A stretch of DNA of 10,941 nucleotides from assembly GCA_039029935.1 (NCBI GenBank), contig JBCCFC010000340.1, positions 1-10,941 on the forward strand, given 5' to 3'. The stretch's first letter is position 1. The number at the start of each line of letters is the position of its first letter. A model generated the notes under the pieces. It was not told the DNA's origin. It saw only the letters and a list, made by a program, of their open reading frames with translations, and did not search any database. Both the position numbers and the translations under genes were made by a program. Shown here one piece after another: positions 1 to 8,200 of this stretch. This stretch comes from G039029935 sp039029935. GTDB taxonomy: Bacteria; Chloroflexota; Anaerolineae; Caldilineales; Caldilineaceae.

Positions 1-1
1 G

Positions 2-541
2 CCTGTGATTGATGATCAGACGAGCGGGACCAGTCAACTTGTGCGTGATTCGTGGGCCATTGCTGAATATCTCGAAACCACCTATCCAGATAACCCATCA
101 CTTTTTGGCGGCGACGGGGGATTAGCTGTAACCAAGTTTATCCAATCATGGAATGATTCTGTGCTTGTGCGGGGCATGATTTCTCTATTCTTGTTGGACA
201 TTCATGATCATCTGACACCAGAGGATAAAGTCTATTTCCGCACCAGCCGCGAAGCACGGTTTAAACGTACATTGGAAGAGGTGCAGGAAGGTCGTGAAGC
301 TCGACTGAAAGCGTTCCAAAACAGCCTATTCCCGTTGCGCTTATTGATCAAAGATCAGCCCTTCCTCGGTGGTGAGCAGCCACTCTATGCCGACTACATC
401 ATCTTTGGCTGTTTCCAGTGGGCGCGTGTCACCACTGATTTTGTTATGCTAAAAAGCGATGACCCTGTGAAGGCATGGTTTGACCGCTGTTTGGACCTGC
501 ATGATGGGTTGGGACGTTCGGCTCTCGGCTATAGCTGGTAG
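2..541 (+). CDS. Glutathione S-transferase family protein, LigE/etherase-like (5' end missing)
   Basis: Partial gene: the reading frame is open to the left edge and 179 residues are visible, so a start placed at the GTG at position 5 would be artificial. The first residues, PVIDD, fit the conserved cis-proline strand of the thioredoxin-fold N-domain. They are followed by LVRDSWAIAEYLE, the usual (D/E)S glutathione-binding turn and helix of GSTs. The remainder is an all-helical C-terminal domain that ends in FDRCLDLHDGLGRSALGYSW, a tail I associate with bacterial beta-etherase (LigE/LigF-like) GSTs. Such cytosolic enzymes conjugate glutathione or use it to cleave ethers, but the substrate cannot be read from this part, and the catalytic Ser/Cys/Tyr region near the N-terminus lies outside the window. 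The stop codon TAG at 539-541 runs directly into an octamer repeat array. The family call is firm; the etherase subtype is an inference. Confidence 0.85.
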   Translation, partial: PVIDDQTSGTSQLVRDSWAIAEYLETTYPDNPSLFGGDGGLAVTKFIQSWNDSVLVRGMISLFLLDIHDHLTPEDKVYFRTSREARFKRTLEEVQEGREARLKAFQNSLFPLRLLIKDQPFLGGEQPLYADYIIFGCFQWARVTTDFVMLKSDDPVKAWFDRCLDLHDGLGRSALGYSW

Positions 542-580
542 AAAAGTTGAAAAGTTGAAAAGTTGAAGGGTGGAAGGGTG
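541..580. repeat. 8-bp tandem repeat array (two unit types)
   Basis: Three copies of gaaaagtt (541-564) are followed without a gap by two copies of gaagggtg (565-580). All five units are exact 8-mers, and the first begins on the last base of the GST stop codon. The G-rich block forms the left arm of the hairpin described next. The design (two related 8-mer blocks closed by an inverted arm) is the same as at 10465-10547, although the unit sequences differ. Confidence 0.85.
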
Positions 581-609
581 GTAGATTAGGGACACAACCC
601 TCCACCCTT
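566..609. terminator. Hairpin at the 3' end of the GST gene, possible terminator
   Basis: The arm aagggtggaagggt (566-579) pairs with accctccaccctt (597-609) with a single bulged A, leaving a loop of 17 nt (580-596). It starts 25 bp after the GST stop codon. Only a weak T-rich stretch (ttt at 608-610, then cgttt) follows, so this is not a textbook intrinsic terminator. The position favours 3'-end formation or transcript stabilisation. Confidence 0.45.
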
Positions 610-757
610 TCGTTTAGGCTAGTCCACAAAAGTGACCGCTCAGCTCGCTTTACCACACAGGCTTTACCACGTAACCAATACCAATGACGCACCAACCTTT
701 CTGCCGCACCAAGACATTTGTCGTAATTGTTTTGACTTCAAAGGTTTTAATTTTCTC

Positions 758-777
758 TGAGCCAATATGAGCCAATA
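758..777. promoter_or_regulatory. Tandem 10-bp direct repeat, possible operator
   Basis: The decamer tgagccaata occurs twice back to back (758-767 and 768-777). A 10-bp period puts both copies on the same face of the helix, as in tandem activator or repressor sites. It lies about 160 bp upstream of the start codon at 935. No regulator can be named, and chance is not excluded. Confidence 0.3.
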
Positions 778-858
778 AAACCGCAGAAAAACCGAGAAAA
801 TGGCGTAGACCGCCTCTATGATAGCTGTAACAACTTACATATATATAAAGAAGAAACC

Positions 859-885
859 AAAGGCTTACAGGCGAGGTAAGCCTTT
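859..885 (+). promoter_or_regulatory. 5'-leader stem-loop upstream of the beta-helix gene
   Basis: A perfect 9-bp stem, aaaggctta (859-867) with taagccttt (877-885), encloses a 9-nt loop caggcgagg. An A/T-only stretch of about 20 bp follows, and the start codon is 50 bp away. No U-run follows on the + strand, so it does not look like an attenuator terminator. It could stabilise the mRNA or bind a protein. I could not match it to a known riboswitch aptamer. Confidence 0.4.
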
Positions 886-920
886 AAAATATAAAATATA
901 AAAAAGACACAGCAAAAATA

Positions 921-927
921 GAGGAAG
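921..927 (+). promoter_or_regulatory. Ribosome binding site deciding the start at 935
   Basis: gaggaag lies 7 nt upstream of the ATG at 935, close to the ideal Shine-Dalgarno sequence and spacing. It matters because the signal peptide begins only about 110 residues further on. Internal ATG codons (for example the one at residue 53) have no comparable site, so the long N-terminal extension appears to be translated. Confidence 0.7.
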
Positions 928-934
928 AATTGAC

Positions 935-3900
935 ATGCGTCAGCAAAAAATTGAAAACAACACATCACATACAACAACACAAACGGCAAATATACAGACG
1001 GCTAATACACAGACAGCAAATATACAGACGGCTAATACACAAACGGCAAATACACAATTGGCAATTAGCTCATCTCGACCCAACACAGAGATGCAGACAG
1101 GTATCCAGGCATGGATGCAGCAATGGCAGACCTATTTGAACGCCGCCACCCATGCACCAAGGTTATTGCCAGCGATTCTGAAGCAATGGCAAGAACAGAT
1201 GCAGGCATTCCAACGCTTGATTAGCCCATCATCGTTCGCCAAGTTCCCAAACAATCCCTTCAGTAAAAAAGTTCTGCACAAAGCGGCATCAGGGCTGGCA
1301 GCCTCGATGATTCTCTTTTCCACAGCAGCCACCGCTGTACAGGCAGGAACCATCACCGTTGCCAGCAATAGCATCCAACCAGGCATCACGGTTGGCTGTG
1401 ATTTAGCCGAGGCAATCATCACGGCCAACACGGATGGCGGTACGACGTATGACTGTACAGTTGATGGTGCAGCAGGAGATGACGTGATTGAACTGGGGGG
1501 GCAGACAGTTACACTGACCGATGCATATCTGTATGACCTTCTGGACGGCTTTACAGGGTTGCCGTCGATTACCAGTACCGTCACCATCCAAAATGGGACG
1601 ATTCAACGAGATGAGGGTGGCGACGTATTCCGCATTTTGCATGTTGGCGATACGGGTGCATTGACTCTCAGCGATGTCACAGTCCAGAATGGTGTTGCCG
1701 CAATAAACCCAGACTCAGAATATCTCTATGCAGGCAACGGTGGTGGCATCTTTGCAAGGGGACCTGTCACCATTGCCAATAGCAGCGTGATTTCAGGCAA
1801 CTATGCCCAAATGTATGGTGGCGGTATCTACGCCCTCAACGACAGTCCAGTCACGGTGATGAGTAGCACCATTCACAACAACGTAAGTTTCTATTACGGT
1901 GGCGGTATTTTTGTCGGTGGCAGTGAGTTGACCATCACAGGCAGTGTACTGAGCAGTAACAGAGCAGATGCGGGTGATGACAACGAGTATAGCGAATATA
2001 GCGAGGGCGGTGCAGTTTTTGCAAATCAAAGTCCAGTCAACATTTTCAGCAGTGATGTCTTCAGCAATTTTGCCCGCGATGATGGCGGTGGAATCGGGGC
2101 AAAATGTAACAGCCCAGTATCCATTACTGACAGCCGGATTTATCAGAACATTTCGGATGACGATGGTGGTGGGGTCACTGGTGAGTGCTATTCACCGATT
2201 ACGATTACCGATAGTCGCATCTATTCAAACAGTGCGGATGAAAAAGGTGGTGGTGTTTATGGCGAGATCAGCAGCCCGATTACAATCACCAACAGTATGA
2301 TTTTCTCGAACACGGCGGGTGATGATGGCGGTGGTGTCATGGTTGATGACTACAGTCCACTTGTTGTGACCAGCAGTCATATCTATGGCAATGTTTCGGA
2401 CGAGTATGGTGGCGGTCTACGGGCCAATGAAAATAGTCCTATCACCATCACCAACAGTTTTGTCTATGACAATCGCAGTGATGAGGGCGGTGGTGTCTAT
2501 GTGGAAGACCGCAGCCCGCTCTTTGCGAGCAATAGCCAGTTCTTGAATAACTATGCCAGAGATTTGGGTGGTGCCATCGCAGCTTTTGCGGCCAGTAATG
2601 TCACGATTCAGGATAGCAGCGTGATTTCAGGCAACGAGTCGGGGTATGCAGGTGGTGGCATCCACCTTGGCTTCAATAACCCGATGACGATTACAGCGAG
2701 CACAATCCGCGCCAATCGAGCCATCTCAATCGGTGGCGGAATCGATGCCAACAGTCACAGCCCTGTTACCATCATCAACAGTGTCATCAGCAGCAATACG
2801 GCTGGCACAGAGGGGGGCGGCATTTACGCCAGTCGCAACAGCACGGTCACGGTTGAGGCCAGCGAAATCTCGGCCAACCAAGCCATCACAGGTGGTGGAT
2901 TGATGGTGCGCAATAGCAGCATTGATATCACGACAACGCAATTTTTAGCCAACCAAACGACAGGTGGCGATGGCGCGGCCTTCCACCAAGAGAACGACGA
3001 TAACAGCTATACCACAACGATTGCCCAAAGCTGTATCGTCGATAACTGGGCCACAGATCCCTCTGGCACAAATGGGTATGCTGTGCGCCATGCCAACGGC
3101 TCAATCATCCAAGCCACCAACAACTGGTGGGGAGTAGCTAGCGGCCCATCGGGTGTTGCATCCGGCACAGGTGATGCAGTCAGCAACAACGTGACCTACA
3201 ATCCATATCTCGGTGCAGCAGTTCTTAGCTGTCCAGTCGCCAAACCAGAAGTGACGGTGGATAATTCAACGGGCAACGAAGCTGATGGCAGCATGGACTT
3301 TACCATTCGCCTCGCCCATGCCTATGAGGAGGATGTCACGGTTGATTATATTGCCAACGATAACACGGCTTTAACAGGTCACGACTTTGCTGCCACAGAT
3401 GCTCAGACCACCATCCCTGCGGGACAAACCAGTGTGGATGTAAGTGTCAACTTGGTCAACGACAGTCATGTGGAAAATAGCGAAGTCTTTAACCTCTTGT
3501 TGGATGGTGCAGCCAATGGCTACTTTGCCAATCACAGTGCTACGGCGTCGGGTATAGGCACGATTCAAGACGATGACATCGCCTATGTCTCTGTGAATGA
3601 TGCATCTGCTAATGAAACAGATGGGGTTATGGTCTTTACAGTGAATCTGTCGAGCCAGAGCGATAAGACCACCACGGTGAATTATACAACCGAGAATATT
3701 TCGGCCTTTGCTGGAACCAATTATGAGGCCACCAGTGGGACATTAACCTTTGCACCAGGGCATATGCAACAGACAGTTCAAGTGACGATTTATGATTTAG
3801 CCATTGAGCAGGGGAATCGCACATTTGCACTCAAGTTGAGCAATGCAGGCAATGCGTCGATTAGCGATGATCAGGGTATCGGTACAATTATTGACAATCA

Positions 3901-4975
3901 CTATCCAACCGCCACACCAACGGCTACATCAACAGCTATTCCCACCAATACACCGACACCGACTGCAACCCCAACTGCGACCCCAACAGATGTACCAACG
4001 GCAACGCCAACATTGACGCCAACTGTACTCCCAACAGAGACACCGACAGCGATTCCAACGGCAACATCAACAGCACTACCAACCGAGACACCAACAGCGG
4101 TTCCAACAGAGACACCGACAGTGGTCCCAACCGAAGAGCTGACTGATGATGACGGCAAGCCCGCCAGTATTGCGCCTGATGTCACAGCTACGCCTATCCC
4201 ACCAACTGCGACGCCATTGCCGACAGCGACACCGTTGCCGACAGTGACGCCATTGCCGACAGTGACACCGCTGCCGACTGCGACACCGTTGCCAACTGCG
4301 ACACCATTGCCGACCGCAACACCGCTGCCAACTGCGACGCCAGTACCAACTGCGACGCCTGTCCCTGCACCGATGCTGATTCCAGTCCCGCCACCGATTG
4401 TGGTCGAAGGTATTGAGACCAATGATGAAGGTCAAGAGGTAATCCCTTTTGGGAACAACATCATTGTCAAATTCAGCTTTGAAAATATCGGCGACCCACT
4501 TGAACAAGGACGATACGTGGTTTCTATCCCTGTCGGGTTGGCTGTCAACACAGATGAAACGTTGGCGTTGATGCCAGACCATCTGACCCTCACAGTTGAG
4601 GAAGATGTTGCAGTGTTCACAGGGGCAGTGCCAACGGGTGTGCAGACTGTCACCATCGCCTTTGTCGCAACAGAGGCACTGCTGACCGACATCAACACAG
4701 AGATTACCAATGGGGCGCTGAATGGACCACCAGCCAACAATATCGCCTATGTTGGTGAAAGCACAGAGACGATTAAGCAGACCGCGTTTGGCCCAACCAT
4801 TGCTGGAACGGAGCTAATCTTACAAATGTTTGATATGAATGATAATCTGCTGTTGGAAATTGCGGGTGATAACGGCCAGAATATTACGATTGAGCTTGAG
4901 CCAACCGGGTTGCCTGTTACTGGTGAGCCATCGTTGGCAACAACATCCATCTTTCTGCCGATTATCAATCGCTAA
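935..4975 (+). CDS. Large secreted beta-helix / Calx-beta surface protein with Thr-Pro stalk
   Basis: This 1346-residue exported protein is probably a surface adhesin or carbohydrate/calcium-binding filament. Residues 1-110 are a polar extension with five TAN(I/T)Q pentapeptides (17-41) and a Trp/Gln-rich, probably amphipathic stretch. A late signal peptide follows, starting at K111-K112, with a hydrophobic core and an AVQA cleavage site after A137. Residues 138-185 resemble a CSLREA N-terminal segment (GCDLAEAI, C155 and C174). Residues about 220-728 form a right-handed parallel beta-helix of about 16 rungs with a 22-24 residue period, each with GG(G/A)(I/V/L) and Asn/Ser-rich turns, closed by NNWWG (729-733). 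Two Calx-beta domains follow (about 771-880 and 883-988). Thr-Pro repeats span 991-1154, a beta-rich domain about 1155-1325, then LPVTG (1326-1330) and the tail IFLPIINR. No enzymatic motif is visible. The fold calls are firm; the role is inferred. Confidence 0.88.
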   Translation: MRQQKIENNTSHTTTQTANIQTANTQTANIQTANTQTANTQLAISSSRPNTEMQTGIQAWMQQWQTYLNAATHAPRLLPAILKQWQEQMQAFQRLISPSSFAKFPNNPFSKKVLHKAASGLAASMILFSTAATAVQAGTITVASNSIQPGITVGCDLAEAIITANTDGGTTYDCTVDGAAGDDVIELGGQTVTLTDAYLYDLLDGFTGLPSITSTVTIQNGTIQRDEGGDVFRILHVGDTGALTLSDVTVQNGVAAINPDSEYLYAGNGGGIFARGPVTIANSSVISGNYAQMYGGGIYALNDSPVTVMSSTIHNNVSFYYGGGIFVGGSELTITGSVLSSNRADAGDDNEYSEYSEGGAVFANQSPVNIFSSDVFSNFARDDGGGIGAKCNSPVSITDSRIYQNISDDDGGGVTGECYSPITITDSRIYSNSADEKGGGVYGEISSPITITNSMIFSNTAGDDGGGVMVDDYSPLVVTSSHIYGNVSDEYGGGLRANENSPITITNSFVYDNRSDEGGGVYVEDRSPLFASNSQFLNNYARDLGGAIAAFAASNVTIQDSSVISGNESGYAGGGIHLGFNNPMTITASTIRANRAISIGGGIDANSHSPVTIINSVISSNTAGTEGGGIYASRNSTVTVEASEISANQAITGGGLMVRNSSIDITTTQFLANQTTGGDGAAFHQENDDNSYTTTIAQSCIVDNWATDPSGTNGYAVRHANGSIIQATNNWWGVASGPSGVASGTGDAVSNNVTYNPYLGAAVLSCPVAKPEVTVDNSTGNEADGSMDFTIRLAHAYEEDVTVDYIANDNTALTGHDFAATDAQTTIPAGQTSVDVSVNLVNDSHVENSEVFNLLLDGAANGYFANHSATASGIGTIQDDDIAYVSVNDASANETDGVMVFTVNLSSQSDKTTTVNYTTENISAFAGTNYEATSGTLTFAPGHMQQTVQVTIYDLAIEQGNRTFALKLSNAGNASISDDQGIGTIIDNHYPTATPTATSTAIPTNTPTPTATPTATPTDVPTATPTLTPTVLPTETPTAIPTATSTALPTETPTAVPTETPTVVPTEELTDDDGKPASIAPDVTATPIPPTATPLPTATPLPTVTPLPTVTPLPTATPLPTATPLPTATPLPTATPVPTATPVPAPMLIPVPPPIVVEGIETNDEGQEVIPFGNNIIVKFSFENIGDPLEQGRYVVSIPVGLAVNTDETLALMPDHLTLTVEEDVAVFTGAVPTGVQTVTIAFVATEALLTDINTEITNGALNGPPANNIAYVGESTETIKQTAFGPTIAGTELILQMFDMNDNLLLEIAGDNGQNITIELEPTGLPVTGEPSLATTSIFLPIINR
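983..1057 (+). repeat. 15-bp in-frame tandem repeat encoding TAN(I/T)Q
   Basis: Five 15-bp units encode TANIQ, TANTQ, TANIQ, TANTQ, TANTQ (residues 17-41), giving a 30-bp higher-order period for the first four. The unit length is a multiple of three, so copy-number change by slippage would keep the frame. It lies upstream of the signal peptide, in a segment that presumably stays cytoplasmic during export. Confidence 0.85.
3905..4360 (+). repeat. Thr-Pro stalk coding repeats (PTATPT and TPLPTA blocks)
   Basis: Low-complexity DNA encodes residues about 991-1140. The first block is irregular (PTATPTxTPT type). A short acidic spacer (EELTDDDGK) follows, then eight exact 18-bp units encoding TPLPTA, TPLPTV or TPVPTA at 4211-4354. 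The protein product should be an extended, rigid and possibly O-glycosylated stalk. The antisense strand reads as Val-Gly repeats and yields long spurious ORFs. Confidence 0.9.
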
Positions 4976-5006
4976 GGGTCAAGGATAGAAGAAGACCGCT
5001 AGCTGT

Positions 5007-5069
5007 GTCCAATAGAGAAAGGGAGGCTCAATTTTTTGGAAAAATTGAGCCTCCCTTTCTCTATTGGAC
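5007..5069. terminator. Perfect 30-bp inverted repeat, probable 3' hairpin/terminator
   Basis: Arms 5007-5036 and 5040-5069 are exact reverse complements separated by only 3 nt (tgg). The stem runs from gtccaatagag at the base through a G/C-rich centre to five A-T pairs at the loop. It begins 31 bp after the stop codon of the beta-helix gene and lies 162 bp before the protease start. Downstream sequence (attgtattttctctatt) is T-rich but has no clean U-run. The likely role is termination or 3'-end protection between the two large genes. A relic of a palindromic mobile element is the alternative, but no flanking target duplication was seen. Confidence 0.55.
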
Positions 5070-5142
5070 ATTGTATTTTCTCTATTCCACGCATCTGTCC
5101 TATATGAGTCAAACATCTGACGGACGTGTTCTGCACTATACG

Positions 5143-5148
5143 TATGAT
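5143..5148 (+). promoter_or_regulatory. Possible -10 element of the protease gene
   Basis: tatgat, inside a run of cgtatgatac, resembles a sigma-70 -10 box about 85 bp upstream of the protease start and downstream of the large hairpin. No good -35 hexamer is found at 16-18 bp; ctgacg at 5117-5122 is too far and a poor match. An 8-bp inverted pair (tctgtcct 5094-5101, aggacaga 5169-5176) flanks the region. A separate promoter here is likely given the strong hairpin before it, but its exact position is uncertain. Confidence 0.25.
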
Positions 5149-5216
5149 ACACTTTGGACTGCTTAGACAGGACAGACACATCTGTATAAGTGGCATTCAA
5201 GAGACAGCCAGAACAT

Positions 5217-5226
5217 GAGGTAAGGA
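5217..5226 (+). promoter_or_regulatory. Ribosome binding site deciding the protease start
   Basis: gaggtaagga ends 5 nt before the ATG at 5232 and offers a strong Shine-Dalgarno match. An in-frame GTG at 5190 would add 14 residues (MAFKRQPEHEVRKD) but has no comparable site. It would also place charged residues before an otherwise ordinary signal peptide, so 5232 is preferred. Confidence 0.7.
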
Positions 5227-5231
5227 AAGAT

Positions 5232-8200
5232 ATGACGAGAAAATACAATCAAGGGTTACTATACATATGGACGCTGTGTATCCTAGTAACCACAACCGCC
5301 TGCCAAGGGATCATGATACCCGCATCAGCTATCAGACCTGAGTCAGCAATCACACACAACTATTTGCTGGGCCAGAACCACAGAACACCAACGCACGTCA
5401 TGGAAGACTCGCTATTGCTTGCGGTCCAAAATCACCCAAACAAAACGTACCCTGTTATTATTCAGCACAATGGCCTAAATCGTAGAGATGCACCCAACCT
5501 GTTCAAACAGGACATCCTTGCGCTGGGTGGGCGCATCACCAAAGACCTACCTATCGTCAATGGCATCGCTGCTAGTCTGTCGGGGAACGCCATTTTGTCA
5601 TTAGCACAGCATCCTGATATACAGTTCATCTCCACCGATCATCTGATGACTGTTGCTGATGAAGTGCTACTTAACCCCCAAACACAACCCCTCCGTAGTA
5701 CGCTACACCATACCATAAACCAACCCCGCCAAAATATTCAGACGACGCATACGGTGTCGGTGCGTATTGCAGAAGGAAGCGATGACGCCGAAGAGGTTGT
5801 GACGACGGGCCAAGTAACCTTAAACAGCACCGACATAGCATTGGTCGGGGAAGATGATATTACACATCTGGTGGGGTTGCGTTTTCAACATGTCATGGTT
5901 CCAAACGATGCCGCCATCGTCAACGCGTATATTGTCTTTACTGCCGAGGCAACCAACGAAAACAATACATCCATGAGCTTTACGGGCGAATCGGCCTTTG
6001 CTTCTGCTGCCTTTGAAGACGCTGATTTCAATCTCTCTAGTCGCCCCCAAACGCAATCCCGCGTGGATTGGGTTAACGTGCCATCATGGTATGCCAATGC
6101 AAATGCAGAACAAGCCACACCCAATCTTGCCTCGATTGTTCAAGAGATCATCGCACATCCCCAATGGGAACCCGGAAATCCGCTGACGATTTTTGCCGAG
6201 GGCTATGCTGCCGAAACCCTGCCAGTTACAGGGGACAATGCACGTCATGCACATGCCTATGAGGGGGGAGCCAGCACCGCTCCACAACTTGTGATCGAAT
6301 ATAAGCAATCCGATTCCAGTTTTTCGCTGACGCGCGCTGTTCAGCGACCCATCCAAGAGGGCAATGATGATGTCATGGAGGACCGCACAACGGGTCAGAT
6401 GACCTTTGATGAGAGTATTCTGATTTTTGACCACATCAACACATTTGGGATGCGTTTTCAAGATGTGGATGTGCCCAAAGACGCCAATATCGCCAATGCA
6501 TACATCGATTTTACAGGCGTCCCCGTGGGTCCCGAACTACACAAACTCTGGCTAACCTTCTCTGGTGAAGACACGGATGACGCTGCACCGTATACCGACG
6601 CTATCAATGACCTTTCCTCGCGGAGCCGCACTACCGCCGAAACAACTTTATGGCACACAGGTGGAGAGTCATGGCAGACGGAGTCGCTCGTCGCCATTGT
6701 CCAAGAGATTGTCAACCGCGATGGCTGGCAAAGTGGCAACGATATGGCCTTTGTGGTGACAGGCATCGGCTTTGGCAACACACTGGCTCAGACCTATGAA
6801 AGCGGTTTGGAAAATGCGCCCAGATTGGTGGTTGAGTACATCAATGAGATTGAGCAGGGGGCAGTGGCTGATGAGGTCATCTATGAGACTGACTTTGAAC
6901 AGGGGTTGTCGGAGTGGATTATCTCTGGTGATACCGCAGCCGTTTCCATTTCGGGCAGTGCGCAAAACGGCAGCGGCGCATTGCTGATCAACGGGCAGGC
7001 TGAAGTATCGCTCTATGCCTCGGTTGTCGAGGGGGATCGCTATGTGTTGAGTTTTTGGGGCAATCAAGTGCCTCAATCCGCTGCCACACTGAATCAAACA
7101 GAGCCTGTGATGGTTGATATTGTCTATTACGATGCCTTTGGGGGACTTCTCTCGACAGTCTCGCGCGAAATTCCGACGGATGGATATGCGCAGGTGCAAA
7201 TGGCCTCAATTGCCCCAGCAAGCGCAACCCACGCTGTGATTTGGATCGCGGTGGAAACAGATGAGCGGTCGTTGCTGATTGATGATCTACAGTTTTCTGG
7301 TGTGCTGGTTGATACCGAGGAATATCTGATTGCAACAGGCGTCTCACAAGTTCATGCACAGGGACTGTCGGGCACAGGTGTTACTGTCGCTGTGGCAGAT
7401 TCTGGTATTGATACTGCGACAATGGGTCGGGGTGTGTTGGCGACCTATAATGCCATTACGGATACGCTCGCAGAGGGTGTGCAAGATGGGCATGGACATG
7501 GTACATTCATGGCCGGGCTGGTGGGCAGCGCGGTTGCCGATAGTATTGCACCCACTGCCAGTATTGTTGATGTTCGTATTCTTGACGACAAGGGGCAAGG
7601 TTCCTACTCTGAAGCCATTGATGGCCTCAATTGGATTTTAGAAAATAAAGAACCCTATAGTATTGACGTTGTGAATCTCTCAATCAATGGGGCTGTCACA
7701 GGCCCCTACTGGGAGAACCCACTCAATCAGGCAGTGGAAGCGTTATGGGATGCGGGTTTAGTGGTGGTTGTCTCTGCTGGCAACACAGGACCCGCCCCTG
7801 TCAGCATTGCCACACCGGGGAATGACCCCTTTGTTATTTCGGTGGGGGCGTACACAGACCACTACACACCAGAGTTTCAAGGAGATGACTATATTCCACC
7901 CTTTAGCGCATCTGGCCCCACCGAGGCTGGGTTTGTCAAGCCCGATGTCATCGCTCCTGGTGCGCATATCTTGATGCGTCTACATCCTGAAGCAACACTT
8001 GTCCAAGAGTATCCTGGACTTTATCGCGGCAATGGTGTCTATCATGGCTCAGGCACATCACCTGCCGCCGCCATTGTCTCCGGCATCGTGGCATTGATGC
8101 TTCAACAGACACCCTCATTGACTCCGGACGAGGTGAAACATCGGTTGATGGTGACGGCACAGCCCGCCGTTGATGATGACGACTTCTTCATCTATCCGAT

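Larger units (their letters stand above)
542..934. other. Gene-free intergenic region before the beta-helix gene
   Basis: This 393-bp stretch has no ORF with a credible start or recognisable product; the minus-strand ORF overlapping 444-695 reads through the repeat array and the GST gene. It holds the octamer array and hairpin (541-609), a direct repeat gctttaccac at 647-656 and 661-670, a tandem 10-bp repeat at 758-777, an AT-rich block with tatatataa near 840, a 9-bp stem-loop at 859-885 and the ribosome binding site at 921-927. The last 100 bp are strongly A/T-rich, consistent with the promoter and leader of the downstream gene. I could not place a convincing -35/-10 pair. Confidence 0.6.

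Noticed and set aside
444..695. 83-residue minus-strand ORF over the GST 3' end and octamer array
   Set aside because: Its middle is translated octamer repeat (FHPSTFQLFNFSTS). It is antisense to a clear gene and has no family resemblance.
770..900. Possible c-di-GMP (GEMM) or similar riboswitch in the leader
   Set aside because: ctatgatagctgtaac and aaaacc vaguely recall GEMM-I, but the conserved GCAAAGCC-type core, the tetraloop helix and the pairing arms cannot be assembled.
3901..4422. 173-residue minus-strand ORF of Val-Gly repeats
   Set aside because: It is the antisense reading of the Thr-Pro stalk (PTATPT codons read backwards give VGVAVG). It has no start context and no independent signal.
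5007..5069. Miniature inverted-repeat transposon
   Set aside because: A 3-nt centre leaves no internal sequence and no target-site duplication is visible at the ends, so a hairpin/terminator reading is simpler.
5190..5231. GTG start adding 14 residues to the protease
   Set aside because: The ATG at 5232 has a strong gaggtaagga site 5 nt upstream and gives a normal signal peptide; the GTG has neither.
4979..5248. 89-residue minus-strand ORF with a hydrophobic start (MYFLVISFLTSCSG)
   Set aside because: It resembles a small lipoprotein at first sight, but it runs through both arms of the 30-bp palindrome, overlaps the protease start and has no ribosome binding site or recognisable family.
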